Assembly (NCBI RefSeq): GCF_030549525.1
Contig: NZ_CP130831.1
Span: 3,745,501-3,809,500 of the forward strand
Direction of reading: 5' to 3'
Length of the DNA stretch: 64,000 bases
From: Stenotrophomonas sp. 704A1
GTDB taxonomy: Bacteria > Pseudomonadota > Gammaproteobacteria > Xanthomonadales > Xanthomonadaceae
Positions 62,099 to 64,000 of the stretch are shown here, piece by piece. The notes under the pieces were generated by a model. That model had not been told where the DNA came from. It was given only the letters and a program-made list of their open reading frames with translations, and searched no databases. The translations under genes were made by a program, and so were the position numbers. Position 1 is the stretch's first letter, and the number at the start of each line of letters is the position of its first letter.

Positions 62099-63232
62099 TC
62101 ACGGGCGGGAGGTAGGCAGGCGCAGTTCGACCTTCAGATCGCCCTGGTAGGCACCAGAGCGTTTCTCGTCGATGGGTACGCGCGGGGTATCGAGGGTGAG
62201 CGGCGTAGGCACGCAGAACACCGGCTGCGACATCCCGGGCAACATCACCAGGCGCAGGCGCGCCGTATCGATGTTGCGTAGCTGCTCTTCCACCCCGTTG
62301 CGCAATGGAATGCGCGCGCCGTTGTGGTCGAGCGTGACGGTGTAGTCCATGCGTTGGCTGTCACCGCCGGCACCGTCGGTGTGCCAGACCGAATAGCCGG
62401 TGGGACCGGGAGGGCGCGTGCCGCTGTCGCGCACGGTGACCCCCAGGTACTCACTCTGCGAACCGAGGCCGTCATACAGGCACATGTCCAGGTGAGCGCG
62501 GCCACCGACCGTTCGGGCAATGGGGTCGTAGCTGAGATTGAGGCCTACGGTGGGTGTGGCTTCCTGGAATTCAGGCAGGTAGATGGAGACCGCGTCGTAG
62601 TCGGTGATGGTGAGTTCGAATCTGAAGCTGTATAGAGCAAGATTCGCCTGTAAAGGAGTGCTAAGGACAAGCTCAAGAGTGGCTGCCCATCGACCTGCAA
62701 CCAGTCGAGCCAACTCCGCTCCCGCCAGCGAAATTTCTCCAGCAGTTCCCACTCGTGCGCGGCCCGCGCAAGCTCCCGCTGCGGACGACCATATTTTTCG
62801 CGGTGGCCCAGACCAGTAATCGGAACTACAGGCAACATTCGCATCCGCTCGCCGAATGGATGCGAGGACATTCAGCTCGACTTCCATTCCACTTCGAAGC
62901 TCAGTGAAGCGAAGTGGAATGGTGCTTGGGATGCCAATGCTGTCTTCTTTTGTGTCCTCACTCGGGCAACGGCCCTTTTCCGCAGTCAGTTCAGATCGAC
63001 AAGTCATGAACATGTGCCCGTAGTCCATGACTCCAGTCTGCTCATAGCCAAGAATTGTGCGCGGCGGCATCAACACGATGTCCCCCGGCATCGCAGACCG
63101 ATCCCAACTCATCACGATGTCGCGATGCTCATCGGTCGGATGCGTTTCCGGCGGTCGCTGCGCCATCGCACGCGGCACCACCAGCACCAGCGCGCAGAAC
63201 AGCACCAGCCACCACCACAGCCGCCGGCTCAT
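62099..63232 (-). CDS. Pilus tip adhesin/initiator (CblD/CfaE-like)
   Basis: Tip subunit of an alternate chaperone-usher pilus, 377 residues. The signal peptide (1-26, ending PRAMA-Q) follows a hydrophobic, Trp-rich core. The N-terminal half (about 30-205), with several Cys, is the likely receptor-binding domain; the C-terminal half (about 210-377) is the pilin-like domain and includes YSVWHTDGAGGDSQRMDYTVT. The match is to CblD/CfaE pilus-initiator proteins, which start assembly and bind host receptors. The ATG at 63232 overlaps the usher stop (ATGA). The first half is visibly AT-richer than its surroundings. Confidence 0.82.
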   Translation of the reverse strand: MSRRLWWWLVLFCALVLVVPRAMAQRPPETHPTDEHRDIVMSWDRSAMPGDIVLMPPRTILGYEQTGVMDYGHMFMTCRSELTAEKGRCPSEDTKEDSIGIPSTIPLRFTELRSGMEVELNVLASIRRADANVACSSDYWSGPPRKIWSSAAGACAGRARVGTAGEISLAGAELARLVAGRWAATLELVLSTPLQANLALYSFRFELTITDYDAVSIYLPEFQEATPTVGLNLSYDPIARTVGGRAHLDMCLYDGLGSQSEYLGVTVRDSGTRPPGPTGYSVWHTDGAGGDSQRMDYTVTLDHNGARIPLRNGVEEQLRNIDTARLRLVMLPGMSQPVFCVPTPLTLDTPRVPIDEKRSGAYQGDLKVELRLPTSRP

Positions 63233-64000
63233 CGCGCACCTCCCGCAGCAGCCTGCTGGCTGCTGGCGATCAGCGCCTTTTCCTGCAGCAGGCGCGTCAC
63301 CCGCGCCTGCTGGCGGATGTCGGCCGGCAGCTGCGCCACGTGCAGCGGCTCGCACTGCACGGCCCCCACCAGCAGCACTACCTGGCGGCGCTCGCGCACC
63401 TGCAGCGGGCACTGCAGCAGGCGGTCGTCCTGCAGCAGGTACAGCACCGCTTCGCGGCGCGGAAAGTCGGCTACGAAGCCGCCGTTGCTGCCGGTGCCCG
63501 GCACCGGCGCGTTGAGGATGCGGGCACCGCGCAGCGGCGTGCCGGCCAGATCCTGCGCGTTGCCGATGAAGGTGTAGGTCACTTCAATCGGCACCGGCAT
63601 GCGCAGCAGCTTGCCGGGCGGCAGGAACAGCGGGCGCGCACCGCCCACGCCGGTCACGCGGATGGAGGCGATGCTGTCCAGCGCGCTGGCATCCTGCACT
63701 TCGGCACGATGCGACTGATACGCCGACACCGGCAGCAGGCGGCGGTCGCCCAGCTTCAGGCGCTGGCGGCGCAGGCCGCCCACCTGCAGTTCGGCGGCCA
63801 CGCCGGTCAGTTCCAGGTCGTCGGTGCCATCCACCTGCACGGCCAGGCCTGCGTCGGCGCCCAGGCCGCCGCCCCAGTACAGACCGCGCGACCCCAGCGC
63901 CACGCCGGAACTGTGGGTGGCGCTGTAGGCCACTTCATCGCGCCCGCGCTGCTGGTAGTGCGACACGGTGGCGCCGGTGTGGCCGATGCGGTTCTGCAGC
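63229..64000 (-). CDS. Outer-membrane usher of the CS1/alpha type, C-terminal part
   Basis: The 257 C-terminal residues; the N-terminus lies off the window. The end region, with ARPLFLPPGKLLRMPVPIEVTYTFIG, NGGFVADFPRREAVLYLLQDDRLLQCPLQV and Cys-rich strands, matches the C-terminal domain of CS1-pilus ushers (CfaC/TcfC type). Such ushers secrete and assemble pilus subunits through an outer-membrane barrel. It is translationally coupled to the tip adhesin by a 4-base overlap. The gene order usher-adhesin-chaperone is partial; the major pilin is presumably upstream, outside the window. Confidence 0.85.
   Translation of the reverse strand, partial: LQNRIGHTGATVSHYQQRGRDEVAYSATHSSGVALGSRGLYWGGGLGADAGLAVQVDGTDDLELTGVAAELQVGGLRRQRLKLGDRRLLPVSAYQSHRAEVQDASALDSIASIRVTGVGGARPLFLPPGKLLRMPVPIEVTYTFIGNAQDLAGTPLRGARILNAPVPGTGSNGGFVADFPRREAVLYLLQDDRLLQCPLQVRERRQVVLLVGAVQCEPLHVAQLPADIRQQARVTRLLQEKALIASSQQAAAGGAR

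Overview
This is a high-GC gammaproteobacterial chromosome segment. It looks like Stenotrophomonas, most likely the S. maltophilia complex. Four things point there: REP-like GTAG palindromes of the S. maltophilia 'SMAG' type with the core GGTAGCGCCGGGCC, a two-gene RND pump without an outer-membrane factor, an S1/P1-type nuclease like the described SmNuc1, and a set of genes typical of Xanthomonadaceae. No database search was run. Family names come from recognised motifs and the strain assignment is inference. Most genes lie on the minus strand.

Layout. 1-4.5 kb: two alanine/glycine:sodium symporters, an outer-membrane barrel and a TrmH-type RNA methyltransferase. 4.7-12.3 kb: an acetyltransferase, an RND efflux pair (probably SmeMN), a TonB-dependent copper receptor and its DUF2946 partner. 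12.3-12.8 kb: a gene-free block of nested inverted repeats. 12.8-15.9 kb: divergent cysB-like regulator and cysteine synthase, then a macro-domain protein. 16-27.3 kb: a glycolysis neighbourhood (gap, pgk, HAD phosphatase, pyk, class I fba) interrupted by a DUF2339/DUF3999 membrane pair and followed by a PPC-repeat lipoprotein. 27.4-31.1 kb: ompW with a perfect FNR-type box, a GGDEF protein, a secreted nuclease and a metallo-beta-lactamase-fold hydrolase. 31.1-33.3 kb: a BlaI-like repressor, an M56 peptidase fused to a TonB C-terminal domain, and a TonB-like lipoprotein. 33.4-40.7 kb: flavin reductase, a long acetyl-CoA hydrolase/transferase, a small unknown, a NADAR protein, transketolase and a dicarboxylate/amino-acid symporter.

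40.7-47.7 kb is a complete MoxR-DUF58-DUF4381-BatA-BatB/C-BatD operon, tightly coupled by stop/start overlaps. 47.8-53 kb is the pilMNOPQ type IV pilus operon, divergent from mrcA (penicillin-binding protein 1a). Right after mrcA is a seven-unit, 33-bp-period SMAG array plus one inverted copy. The last 8 kb is a surface-adhesion locus: usher, tip adhesin and chaperone of an alternate (CS1/alpha-type) chaperone-usher pilus, then a 1279-residue trimeric autotransporter, then a small membrane protein that may serve it.

The least explained items are the BlaI/M56-TonB/lipoprotein unit, the membrane protein behind the trimeric autotransporter, the HAD phosphatase coupled to pgk (a candidate metabolite-repair enzyme), the nested inverted repeats at 12.4-12.8 kb, and an orphan plus-strand terminator at 9.7 kb. 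No tRNA, rRNA, CRISPR array, insertion sequence or prophage was seen.
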